Shown here: positions 1-5,200 of the stretch, one piece after another | Numbering within the stretch: the stretch's first letter is position 1 | Layout of the letters: each line of letters begins with the position of its first letter | NCBI GenBank assembly: GCA_030599175.1 | Contig: JAUVON010000218.1 | Span: 1 to 5,200, forward strand | Direction of reading: 5' to 3' | Length of the DNA: 5,200 nucleotides | Source: Desulfobulbaceae bacterium | GTDB taxonomy: Bacteria > Desulfobacterota > Desulfobulbia > Desulfobulbales > Desulfocapsaceae | Position numbers and translations under genes: made by a program | The notes under the pieces: model-generated | Databases searched by the model: none | What the model saw: only the letters and a program-made list of their open reading frames with translations | What the model was told of the DNA's origin: nothing

Positions 1-446
1 CCGTCGCACGGAAAAGGAACCAAAAACTGATTGTCAGCGGTCGCGTTGAAGTTCTCCATGGGTCGGTATCATCGATGCCATTCTCGGATGCAACATTTGA
101 CTGTGTTACAGCAGTGGAGACCTATTACTTCTGGCCTGATATTACCGCAGACCTTGCCGAAATACGGCGAGTGATGAAGCCGAATGGTCAGTTGGTGATC
201 ATCGCTGGTATGTACCTTGGATCGAAGTTTGACAAGCGAAACATGAAGCTGATCAGAGTTGGTGGCATGAGGTGTTTCTCGGTACAAGAATTCGAGGACA
301 CCTTCCAGGATGCCGGATTCCCCAATGTGGCTGTCACTGTGGAGCCTCGAAAAGGATGGATTTGTGTGATCTCGGAGTTGGGGCCTAAAGACAACACAAA
401 GGAATGCGCAAAACGAGACACGGCCTATAAAGGCCAATTTAAATGA
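1..446 (+). CDS. Class I SAM-dependent methyltransferase, C-terminal part (5' end outside window)
   Basis: The reading frame is open from the left edge (first full codon at base 3) to a TGA at 444-446, giving 147 visible residues. The ATG at 75 is internal, because methyltransferase sequence continues upstream of it in frame. Family marks seen: G-R-V-E-V-L-H-G then M-P-F-S-D-A-T-F-D-C-V, the acidic-loop/motif II region of Methyltransf_11-type enzymes; E-T-Y-Y-F-W-P-D; and E-I-R-R-V-M-K-P-N-G-Q-L, the usual R-V-L-K-P-G-G motif before a beta strand. Next comes a helix ending D-A-G-F-P-N-V and a G-W-I-C-V strand that normally closes the Rossmann fold. The SAM-binding glycine motif would lie upstream of the window. 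Such enzymes transfer a methyl group from S-adenosylmethionine in the cytoplasm; the substrate cannot be told here. The last ~18 residues (D-N-T-K-E-C-A-K onward) are polar and lie beyond the usual domain end. The family call is firm; the role is unknown. Confidence 0.85.
   Translation, partial: VARKRNQKLIVSGRVEVLHGSVSSMPFSDATFDCVTAVETYYFWPDITADLAEIRRVMKPNGQLVIIAGMYLGSKFDKRNMKLIRVGGMRCFSVQEFEDTFQDAGFPNVAVTVEPRKGWICVISELGPKDNTKECAKRDTAYKGQFK
422..435 (+). terminator. Small GC-rich hairpin over the methyltransferase 3' end
   Basis: GGCCT (422-426) and AGGCC (431-435) form a perfect 5-bp stem around an ATAA loop, ten bases before the stop codon. The following bases are A/T-rich (AATTTAAATGATTTT) but contain no uninterrupted T run, so this is at best a weak intrinsic terminator. 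It could equally be a chance palindrome inside the coding end. Confidence 0.22.
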
Positions 447-1308
447 TTTTCAAACAGGTATATCATCCCTTGGGCTACTTTTAGGCTCTGCCGCTAAAAG
501 ATTAAAGAACGAGAAGTGTCTACACCACGCCTATCAACAGCGATGCTACTAATCCTCCGCTGTTCTTGAGCTGATTTTATGTTTCCGCCAACAACGACTA
601 TGGTACTGGTTCTCCCTATTTGAGAAAACTTACGAATCGAAATTAGTTGCGATCTTACTCTCACCAGATTCCAACAGTAATTATGTATCATTTTTAGCCA
701 GGTTGTTCTTGAGAAGAAAATCCGATTTAGCCTGATCTTCGATCCAATCGACAATATCTTTCACCACAATTTCTCATTATCTGCCGTTTCATATGGGCGT
801 CGGCATTGTCCTTATAACATTCTACTGTATTTATTCAATCATACGACTCAACATATACATGCTACCAGGAGCTAGCGATCTCGTTTATTCACCGTTGTTC
901 TCATGGCGAAATCACAACATGTCATCATACTGCAACAAAGAGCAGACTAAACACATCGCCAACAGAGTAGGAAGAAAATTAATGAATAGATATTGGAAAA
1001 GGTGGTCAGGTTAATTGGTGGTAAGGTTTCTCCCTGTCTGGCATTGCTCTTTTGTGATGCTGTTTTCAGGGGATAATAGATTGAATTGTCACGGGGATGA
1101 AATACGAAAATTAGCGAAATGGTATATGTTTTCGATTACTTCTTTTTGCAATTAGAATTGAGGATTTCACAGAGCAGAACATTGCGTTGGGGATAGATTT
1201 TCGTTCTTAGAAAGAGGAGCTAACGAGGAAGATTCTCTGGAAGCATCAATAATTTGAAATGCTGCATTTGCTATTGGTTCTCTGGAAATTATTTTAAATT
1301 TTCATAAG

Positions 1309-1338
1309 TGCCAGAATGCTCCTTTTCTGGTATTTTTT
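1309..1338 (+). terminator. Rho-independent terminator, no assigned gene upstream
   Basis: TGCCAGAA (1309-1316) pairs with TTCTGGTA (1325-1332): eight base pairs including one G-U, around an 8-base loop. The 3' arm is followed directly by six T residues (1333-1338) and then CT. Stem plus T tract is the standard intrinsic terminator on the + strand. Read on the - strand there is no T tract after the stem, so it is one-directional. The nearest confident + strand gene ends at 446, almost 900 bases earlier, so the terminated transcript is unexplained. A small RNA, an unrecognised small gene or a relic of a lost gene are all possible. Confidence 0.55.
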
Positions 1339-1430
1339 CTAGGCATGATCAATTGAAACCATATCAAGAATAGTATTAACTTGCAGTTTTGCTTAAATGG
1401 TTAAGATTGCCAGGTGAATTTTTTTTCTGC

Positions 1431-1444
1431 AATCAATCTTGATT
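1431..1444. repeat. Short dyad AATCAA-TC-TTGATT
   Basis: A near-perfect 14-base palindrome with 6-base arms and a 2-base centre lies about 240 bases upstream of the sigma-54 activator gene. A partial inverted copy (TTAAGATTG, 1401-1409) precedes it across a run of eight T. It has the size of a dimeric repressor or activator site, but a 6-bp dyad is expected by chance in AT-rich DNA of this length. Confidence 0.25.
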
Positions 1445-1537
1445 AAGTTAAAATCCATAGGAGCTATGTGGGCTCTGATCGCTGTCAAAATTCAATACAA
1501 ATATCATGATTTCTGAATATGACAGGTATCTTCCTTC

Positions 1538-1578
1538 TTGGTCTACGATGTCTATCAAGATATTCATGTCGAGACCAA
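1538..1578. repeat. Long imperfect inverted repeat upstream of the sigma-54 activator gene
   Basis: TTGGTCT-A-CGA (1538-1548) is complementary to TCG-AGACCAA (1569-1578): ten base pairs interrupted only by a bulged A at 1545. The 20-base interval contains TATC-AA-GATA, a further small palindrome. The repeat lies about 105 bases before the activator start codon. The 3' arm is not followed by a long T run, so it is not a classical terminator. It may be a leader RNA hairpin or a pair of protein-binding half sites; the wide separation of the arms fits a hairpin better than a simple dimer operator. Confidence 0.4.
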
Positions 1579-1617
1579 ACTTTTAAAGAAAATTGGCAAA
1601 GTTTGAATGCGAATTGA

Positions 1618-1665
1618 TTGCGTAACCAGTGTATCAAAGTTATACATGTTATAAATGGATATAAC
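1618..1665 (+). promoter_or_regulatory. Candidate promoter and GTTATA repeat cluster before the activator gene
   Basis: GTTATA occurs at 1639-1644 and 1648-1653 (9-base step), and its complement TATAAC at 1660-1665. The last two make a 6-6-6 dyad. A weak sigma-70-like promoter can be drawn through it: TTGCGT (1618-1623), a 17-base spacer, then TATACA (1641-1646), matching 3/6 and 4/6 of consensus. If this is the -10 region, the GTTATA repeats overlap the transcription start, as an autoregulatory operator would. No -24/-12 sigma-54 promoter was found in this upstream region. Evidence is positional and weak. Confidence 0.28.
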
Positions 1666-1682
1666 TACAATCACTGTGAGCC

Positions 1683-3587
1683 ATGCAAAAGACAATATTT
1701 AAAGGTGCCATTCCAACAAACGAGCAGATGAGGAGGTTCATTCATGAATCCCACAAACGTTCAGAAGAGTATGGTATCAATCGTGAAGAGCGAATGGCTG
1801 ATCATGTCAAGCTTTCACCAGCTGAACTTGAAGCAAAAAAGATTGTCATCAAGGACCTCCTGGAGGTAGTTACCGCAACGATTGAAGAGTTTTATGAGCT
1901 GATGTCGCCTGATGACTTCATGGTTGCTTTGGCCGACAACGAGGGTTATATCCTTCATTTTGGTGGAAGTGAGGCGATAAAATCCATGTGTATTGATCGC
2001 AACTGTTCGCCAGGCTACCGCTGGACAGAAAAAGATGTTGGTACAACAGCCATTAGCCTTTGTTTAAAAATGCAGGTATCAATTCAGCTCAACGACAGAG
2101 ACCACTACTGTAAGCGAGCCCATGGCCTCACCAGTTCGGCTGCACCAATTTTTGGCCATCAGGGTGTTCTGCAGGGAATTCTTGTTATCTCAGGAAATAC
2201 TCGCCTTGTTCATCCCCATACTCTTATAATGATAACCTCTGCAGCTCGTTCCATCGAGCGACATATGAGACTGCTGCGGCGAAACATGGAAATGTCACTC
2301 TATACTGGTTTTCTCGATAGTGTAATAGAAGCAGCCGGAACAGGTCTACTTACTTTGGACAATGAATTACGTATCAGGAAAATCAACCGCCAAGGTAAGC
2401 AAATTCTCCAGTCTGATAATCTCGAAGGGAAACCGGTATCAATACTGGGCGAACTCAATTTAGATTTGGACAGTATCTATAAAAATCCAAATAGGTGGAA
2501 AAACCGAGAATGTCATATCCAGAAGGGAGACAAGAATATTCATTTTTTTTATTCAGCTCAGCCTGTGGTTTCACGACAAAATGAACTCCTTGGTGCAGTT
2601 CTTGATTTCACGGAATTTAACAATATCCGGAAGTTGGTCGATAAAATTTCCGGAACAAAAGCCTTTTTCACCTTTGACTCCCTGATTGGTACATCACCTG
2701 CTTTTGGGGAAGCTGTTGAACTGGCAAAACGTGCATCTCAATCAGATTCTACGGTATTGCTGCTGGGAGAAACAGGGACGGGTAAAGAATTGTTTGGGCA
2801 AGCAATTCACAATGCTGGTAAACGTGCAAAGCAACCATTCGTACCGATAAATTGTGGCGCTATCCCTGGTGAGTTGCTAGAGAGCGAATTGTTTGGTTAT
2901 GTTGAGGGTTCCTTTACAGGGGCTTTGAAAGGTGGAAGACCCGGTAAGTTTGCATTGGCAAGCGGCGGAACTATTTTGCTCGATGAAATCGGAGATATGC
3001 CCCATGATATGCAGGTAAAATTGCTCCGTGTTCTTCAAACGGGAGAAGTACAACCTATTGGAGCTCGCAAAGTGTTGCAGACCGATGCCAGAATCATTGC
3101 CTCAACACATGTTAATTTATCAAAAGCGGTCCAGCAGAACCGATTCAGACAGGATCTCTATTATCGTTTGAATATCTTGCAAATCAGGATTCCGCCTCTA
3201 AGGGAAAGAGGCGCAGATGATATCAGAACCCTGGCCAATTATTTCCTTAAAAAAAATAATCCCCAACACCAATTTACATCAGATGCCTTTGATGAACTCA
3301 TTTCTTACAGCTGGCCAGGTAATGTTCGTGAGCTGGAAAATACTATCCAAAGGGCACTGCACGTCTGTGATAATAAAAATATAACATCAGAAGATCTTGG
3401 ACTCACGAATCGATCTTCAGTCGATGATGTGGTAAATCCTGGCACTTTGCAGGAAATGGAACAGGAAATGATTTCAACCACATTAAATGAAACGAAATCA
3501 AATATGGCAGAAGCGGCAAGAAGGCTTGGGATTTCACGGGCTACACTTTACCGCAAGGTAAAACAGTATCAATTAGAAAAAGATTAG
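1683..3587 (+). CDS. Sigma-54-dependent transcriptional activator (GAF-PAS-AAA+-Fis HTH, AcoR-like)
   Basis: This 634-residue protein belongs to the bacterial enhancer-binding activators that remodel sigma-54 RNA polymerase by ATP hydrolysis. Residues ~15-200 form an AcoR/DhaR-type N-terminal sensor: I-H-E-S-H-K-R-S-E-E-Y-G-I is the family's opening I-x-x-S-W-x-R-S motif, followed by a GAF domain with E-K-D-V-G-T-T-A-I and S-S-A-A-P-I-F. Residues ~205-315 look like a PAS domain. The AAA+ domain (~332-560) shows Walker A G-E-T-G-T-G-K-E (362-369), the sigma-54 contact loop as G-S-F-T-G-A (409-414), Walker B I-L-L-D-E-I (431-436), F-R-Q-D-L-Y-Y-R-L with candidate arginine fingers R489 and R495, and sensor II W-P-G-N-V-R-E-L (544-551). 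The Fis-type HTH is at ~588-630 (A-A-R-R-L-G-I-S-R-A-T-L-Y-R-K). There is no receiver domain, so the signal is likely a ligand rather than a phosphorelay. An in-frame TGA at 1677-1679 makes the ATG at 1683 the first possible ATG. Its ribosome site is poor (GTGAG only 2 bases away), so M16 (1728) is an alternative. The effector is unknown; the convergent TRAP cluster is a candidate target. Confidence 0.95.
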   Translation: MQKTIFKGAIPTNEQMRRFIHESHKRSEEYGINREERMADHVKLSPAELEAKKIVIKDLLEVVTATIEEFYELMSPDDFMVALADNEGYILHFGGSEAIKSMCIDRNCSPGYRWTEKDVGTTAISLCLKMQVSIQLNDRDHYCKRAHGLTSSAAPIFGHQGVLQGILVISGNTRLVHPHTLIMITSAARSIERHMRLLRRNMEMSLYTGFLDSVIEAAGTGLLTLDNELRIRKINRQGKQILQSDNLEGKPVSILGELNLDLDSIYKNPNRWKNRECHIQKGDKNIHFFYSAQPVVSRQNELLGAVLDFTEFNNIRKLVDKISGTKAFFTFDSLIGTSPAFGEAVELAKRASQSDSTVLLLGETGTGKELFGQAIHNAGKRAKQPFVPINCGAIPGELLESELFGYVEGSFTGALKGGRPGKFALASGGTILLDEIGDMPHDMQVKLLRVLQTGEVQPIGARKVLQTDARIIASTHVNLSKAVQQNRFRQDLYYRLNILQIRIPPLRERGADDIRTLANYFLKKNNPQHQFTSDAFDELISYSWPGNVRELENTIQRALHVCDNKNITSEDLGLTNRSSVDDVVNPGTLQEMEQEMISTTLNETKSNMAEAARRLGISRATLYRKVKQYQLEKD

Positions 3588-3619
3588 TACCTTACTCCTG
3601 AAACCCTGTAATAAAAACC

Positions 3620-3640
3620 AAAGAACCAAAAAACTTCTTT
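3620..3640. terminator. Weak AT-rich hairpin in the convergent spacer, possible shared terminator
   Basis: AAAGAA (3620-3625) pairs with TTCTTT (3635-3640) around a 9-base loop. On the + strand the 3' arm runs into one more T; on the - strand the stem is followed by GG then TTTTTATT. Two convergent genes end within 153 bases of each other here, so a two-way terminator is expected, and this is one of two candidates. The stem is short and weak. Confidence 0.3.
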
Positions 3641-3669
3641 TAACATTATGGACATGACTATACCACCAA

Positions 3670-3725
3670 GGTACTTACCCAAGCATTCTTAAAAGTTCCG
3701 ATTATTCGGGTTAAACCCAAGTACC
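3670..3725. repeat. Inverted repeat GGTACTT / AAGTACC between the convergent genes
   Basis: GGTACTT (3670-3676) and AAGTACC (3719-3725) are perfect 7-base inverted arms. The interval includes GGGTT-A-AACCC, itself a 5-bp dyad, so a branched hairpin can form 16 bases past the stop codon of the - strand binding-protein gene. A related AGTACC lies at 3586-3591 across the activator stop codon. This may serve as the 3' end structure of the TRAP transcript, but no T tract follows the arms on either strand. Confidence 0.3.
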
Positions 3726-3740
3726 AAGAATTTGGAGTTG

Positions 3741-4745
3741 CTATTGACTGTCTTTAACGCCTGACACTATCCGGCCAAAATCCGATCCTATTTCCTTTTC
3801 CAGTATAGGCCATACATTCTGTTGAATCTTTTTTCGCATAGCCGTCAATTCTGCCTCACTCAGCTCTATTATTTCAGTACCCTGTTTTTTAAGCTGGAGA
3901 AGACTTTCTTTTTCCTGGGTTTCTGCAACAGAATAACGACGCGTCTCCATCTCTTTTACTGTTGTGACGAAAAGGTCTTTTTCCTGTTCTGAAAGTCCGT
4001 TCCATGTATCCATATTCATATAAACAAACCAGTATTCAAAATGGTCTTTTACTGGAATGTAGTACTGAACCAATCCCTTGAGTCCGGCATATCCTTCTGC
4101 CCCGCCACCAATAATACCTGCTACCATTCCTGTCTTCAGGCCCATTTTTGCATAGGTCCAGGTGATCGGGTAGGGTGTGTAGCCAAGTTGTTTGGCTGTT
4201 AATATGAAACTCTGAATAGGAGGGACACGAATTATCATTCCTTTTGAAATATCTGGATTTCCAGGCTGAGGAGGCTTTTCTGTAAGGGCAATACCGCCAA
4301 AATATACCGGCCACCCACCCAGTAGTTTGATGTTTTGTTCCTTTAGAAAATTAGCAATAGTTTGAAAAAGCTCGCTATCCTGTGAATAAACTTTTTCAGC
4401 TTCAGCCCAACTGTTAACAAGGTAGGGTGTAGTTGCCAAAATTAATCTTTTATCGATAGATGTACTGATTGGACCAACATAGAGTTCAACTTCACCAAAA
4501 GAGACACGCTCCTGTACTACGGAATAGTCTCCCAACCTGTTTCCTGAATAGACATCAAAGATGAACTTGTTATCAGTCTTTTCCCTGATCTGTTCAATAA
4601 ACAAATGCAGGTCTTTATCTATGGCTGAACCTGATGAACGCAAATGACCGATTTTCCATCTTTCTGAAGTTTCAGCACACATGGCATTATTGCAGAAAGC
4701 GACAATCACAAAACTCAAAATCAGGATGATACTAGCCTTCTTCAC
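3741..4745 (-). CDS. TRAP transporter periplasmic substrate-binding protein, DctP family
   Basis: This complete 334-residue protein is of usual DctP length. It begins with a Sec signal peptide: M-K-K, a hydrophobic core to about residue 17, then a likely cut near A24 (A-M-C-A/E-T); neither C18 nor C23 sits in a lipobox. The mature part shows the DctP fold: W-K-I-G-H near the N-terminus; R-L-G-D (70-73) and a following G-E-V-E-L; T-T-P-Y-L (105-109); and I-I-R-V-P (171-175), whose R173 fits the conserved arginine that binds a substrate carboxylate. The usual Q-T-G-V-x-D-G segment reads K-T-G-M-V-A-G (204-210), followed by I-G-G-G-A-E-G-Y (212-219) and H-F-E-Y-W (235-239). The protein delivers a solute, probably an organic acid, to DctQ/DctM membrane subunits, which are not in this window. 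The start is GTG at 4743-4745, chosen for its strong Shine-Dalgarno and signal peptide. It lies 77 bases downstream of a paralogue and is convergent with the sigma-54 activator. The exact substrate is not readable. Confidence 0.92.
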   Translation of the reverse strand: MKKASIILILSFVIVAFCNNAMCAETSERWKIGHLRSSGSAIDKDLHLFIEQIREKTDNKFIFDVYSGNRLGDYSVVQERVSFGEVELYVGPISTSIDKRLILATTPYLVNSWAEAEKVYSQDSELFQTIANFLKEQNIKLLGGWPVYFGGIALTEKPPQPGNPDISKGMIIRVPPIQSFILTAKQLGYTPYPITWTYAKMGLKTGMVAGIIGGGAEGYAGLKGLVQYYIPVKDHFEYWFVYMNMDTWNGLSEQEKDLFVTTVKEMETRRYSVAETQEKESLLQLKKQGTEIIELSEAELTAMRKKIQQNVWPILEKEIGSDFGRIVSGVKDSQ

Positions 4746-4750
4746 GGTGG

Positions 4751-4756
4751 CCTCCC
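4751..4756 (-). promoter_or_regulatory. Ribosome binding site that fixes the GTG start of the complete binding-protein gene
   Basis: On the - strand GGGAGG lies five bases before the GTG at 4743-4745, which is followed by AAG-AAG (Lys-Lys), the basic start of a signal peptide. No ATG fits as well, so the GTG start is well supported. Confidence 0.8.
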
Positions 4757-4774
4757 GTAGATTTAAAATAAGAC

Positions 4775-4806
4775 CTTCCCTGACAGTTTACTTGCTGCCA
4801 GGGAAG
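4775..4806 (-). terminator. Hairpin between the tandem binding-protein genes (terminator or attenuator)
   Basis: CTTCCCTG (4775-4782) and CAGGGAAG (4799-4806) form a perfect 8-bp stem. After one mismatch, CAG/CTG (4784-4786, 4795-4797) adds three pairs around an 8-base loop. In the direction of the genes (- strand) the stem is followed by GTCTTATTTTAAAT, a broken T-rich tail. It starts 16 bases past the stop of the upstream gene and ends 18 bases before the next ribosome site. This is the layout of a partial terminator or of a 3'-end stabiliser that lets the upstream binding protein be made in excess. Confidence 0.55.
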
Positions 4807-4822
4807 AGAGTTGTCTCCTCAA

Positions 4823-5200
4823 TTATTTAATAATACCGTCAAGGACACTCTGGCCCCATTCTTTACCCACATCTTCAAGAATCTGTGGCCAGACGACGGA
4901 TTGTACTTTTTCTGCAGTTGCAGCGATTTCTTCGTCGCTGATTGTTAGAATTGTAGCACCGTAGTCCGCAAGACGTTTTTCATTAGCTGCCTGGTCAGAT
5001 TCCGCAACATCCCAGCGACGCTGTTCGAATTGGTTGGCAACATCCTGCAGCTGTTTTTGCTCCTCAGCAGAAAGTTTGTCGAATTGCTTCTTGCTGATAA
5101 TCAAGTACCATGCCTCAAAATGTGTGTTTGATGGCAGATAATTTTTGGTTACATCCCTAAATGATGAATAATATCCCTCTGCTCCCGAGCCAATTACACC
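4823..5200 (-). CDS. TRAP transporter substrate-binding protein, DctP family, C-terminal part (5' end outside window)
   Basis: The frame is open from the right edge to TAA at 4823-4825, giving 125 visible residues; the TTG at 5102-5104 is an internal leucine, not a start. The visible part begins G-V-I-G-S-G-A-E-G-Y-Y and continues L-P-S-N-T-H-F-E-A-W, K-L-S-A-E-E-Q, R-R-W-D-V-A-E and V-V-W-P-Q-I-L-E. These line up, with two single-residue gaps, with residues ~210-330 of the complete binding protein next to it (I-G-G-G-A-E-G-Y, H-F-E-Y-W, L-S-E-Q-E, R-R-Y-S-V-A-E, V-W-P-I-L-E). The two are therefore paralogues but clearly diverged, more like two specificities than a recent duplication. This gene is upstream in the transcription direction and probably in the same operon. 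The signal peptide and the substrate arginine lie outside the window. Confidence 0.88.
   Translation of the reverse strand, partial: GVIGSGAEGYYSSFRDVTKNYLPSNTHFEAWYLIISKKQFDKLSAEEQKQLQDVANQFEQRRWDVAESDQAANEKRLADYGATILTISDEEIAATAEKVQSVVWPQILEDVGKEWGQSVLDGIIK

Larger units (their letters stand above)
447..1682. other. 1.2-kb AT-rich gap without a convincing gene
   Basis: All frames are frequently interrupted. The longest + strand frame with an ATG runs 793-1014 (73 codons). Its product has one hydrophobic N-terminal stretch (M-G-V-G-I-V-L-I-T-F onward) and a basic C-terminus. No Shine-Dalgarno sequence precedes it, I recognise no family, and I do not call it a gene. The same frame reopens from 1015 to about 1158 and is also open between stops further upstream, which might reflect a decayed coding sequence, but I could not match it to anything. 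The - strand frame at 494-754 has no recognisable motif. No tRNA, rRNA or insertion-sequence ends are seen. The gap contains the separately listed terminator (1309-1338), dyads (1431-1444, 1538-1578) and promoter-proximal repeats (1618-1665). Its size and base composition suit old non-coding or eroded DNA. Confidence 0.6.

Noticed and set aside
69..437. - strand frames overlapping the methyltransferase
   Set aside because: They are shadows of the + strand methyltransferase, whose translation shows clear family motifs.
478..564. Two 7-bp perfect inverted repeats (CTTTTAG/CTAAAAG at 478-500; AACAGCG/CGCTGTT at 536-564)
   Set aside because: Around two 7-bp stems with short loops are expected by chance in a gap of this length; neither has a T tract. 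The position after a gene end recalled an integron attC site, but the conserved attC core sequences are not present.
561..713. Direct repeat TGTTCTTGAG at 561-570 and 704-713
   Set aside because: One 10-base direct repeat in more than 1 kb is about what chance gives, and no transposase or target-site pattern accompanies it.
494..754. 86-codon - strand frame
   Set aside because: No motif, no ribosome site and no neighbour context; probably a chance frame in the gap.
793..1014. 73-codon + strand frame with an N-terminal hydrophobic stretch
   Set aside because: There is no Shine-Dalgarno before the ATG, no family resemblance, and the surrounding region has no coding character; a chance frame of this length is expected.
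1594..1610. TGGCAAAGTTTGAATGC as a sigma-54 -24/-12 promoter
   Set aside because: The GG-to-GC spacing is two bases too long (12 instead of 10), which is not tolerated by sigma-54 promoters.
1731..1746. AGGAGG followed seven bases later by ATG (1744)
   Set aside because: It looks like an ideal ribosome site, but the ATG is out of frame with the activator and opens only a ~40-codon frame inside it; chance.
4036..4314. 92-codon second - strand frame inside the binding-protein gene
   Set aside because: It lies wholly inside the well-supported DctP gene in another frame and shows no domain.

Overview
The window looks like ordinary chromosomal DNA from an anaerobic, Gram-negative bacterium of Desulfobacterota (deltaproteobacterial) type. 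This is inferred from gene content only: an AcoR-like sigma-54 activator beside TRAP transporter binding-protein genes, with moderate to low GC. No rRNA or marker gene fixes the lineage.

Layout: (1) The left edge holds the 3' end of a class I SAM-dependent methyltransferase gene (+ strand, ends at 446). (2) Bases 447-1682 form a 1.2-kb AT-rich gap with no convincing gene. It holds a good-looking + strand intrinsic terminator at 1309-1338 with no recognisable gene before it, a long imperfect inverted repeat at 1538-1578, a short TTGAT-type dyad at 1431-1444, and a GTTATA repeat cluster at 1639-1665 just before the next gene. (3) Bases 1683-3587 encode a complete 634-residue sigma-54-dependent activator (GAF - PAS - AAA+ - Fis-type HTH). 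(4) A 153-bp convergent spacer carries weak hairpins. (5) On the - strand, two TRAP-type periplasmic binding-protein genes lie in tandem: the C-terminal part of one enters from the right edge (4823-5200), and a complete paralogue lies downstream of it (3741-4745). A hairpin followed by a T-rich stretch separates them.

How they fit together: the activator presumably senses a small molecule or redox/metabolic signal through its GAF/PAS region and drives a sigma-54 promoter. The convergent TRAP cluster is the nearest candidate target, but its promoter and its DctQ/DctM membrane subunits, if linked, lie beyond the right edge. The two binding proteins share an unusual I-G-(G/S)-G-A-E-G-Y segment where many DctP proteins have a Q-T-G-V-x-D-G motif, so they appear to be one DctP subgroup. 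I see no evidence for CRISPR, a defence system, a complete mobile element or an RNA gene of known class. The points most worth a second look are the orphan terminator in the gap, the regulatory-looking repeats before the activator, and the variant tandem binding proteins.
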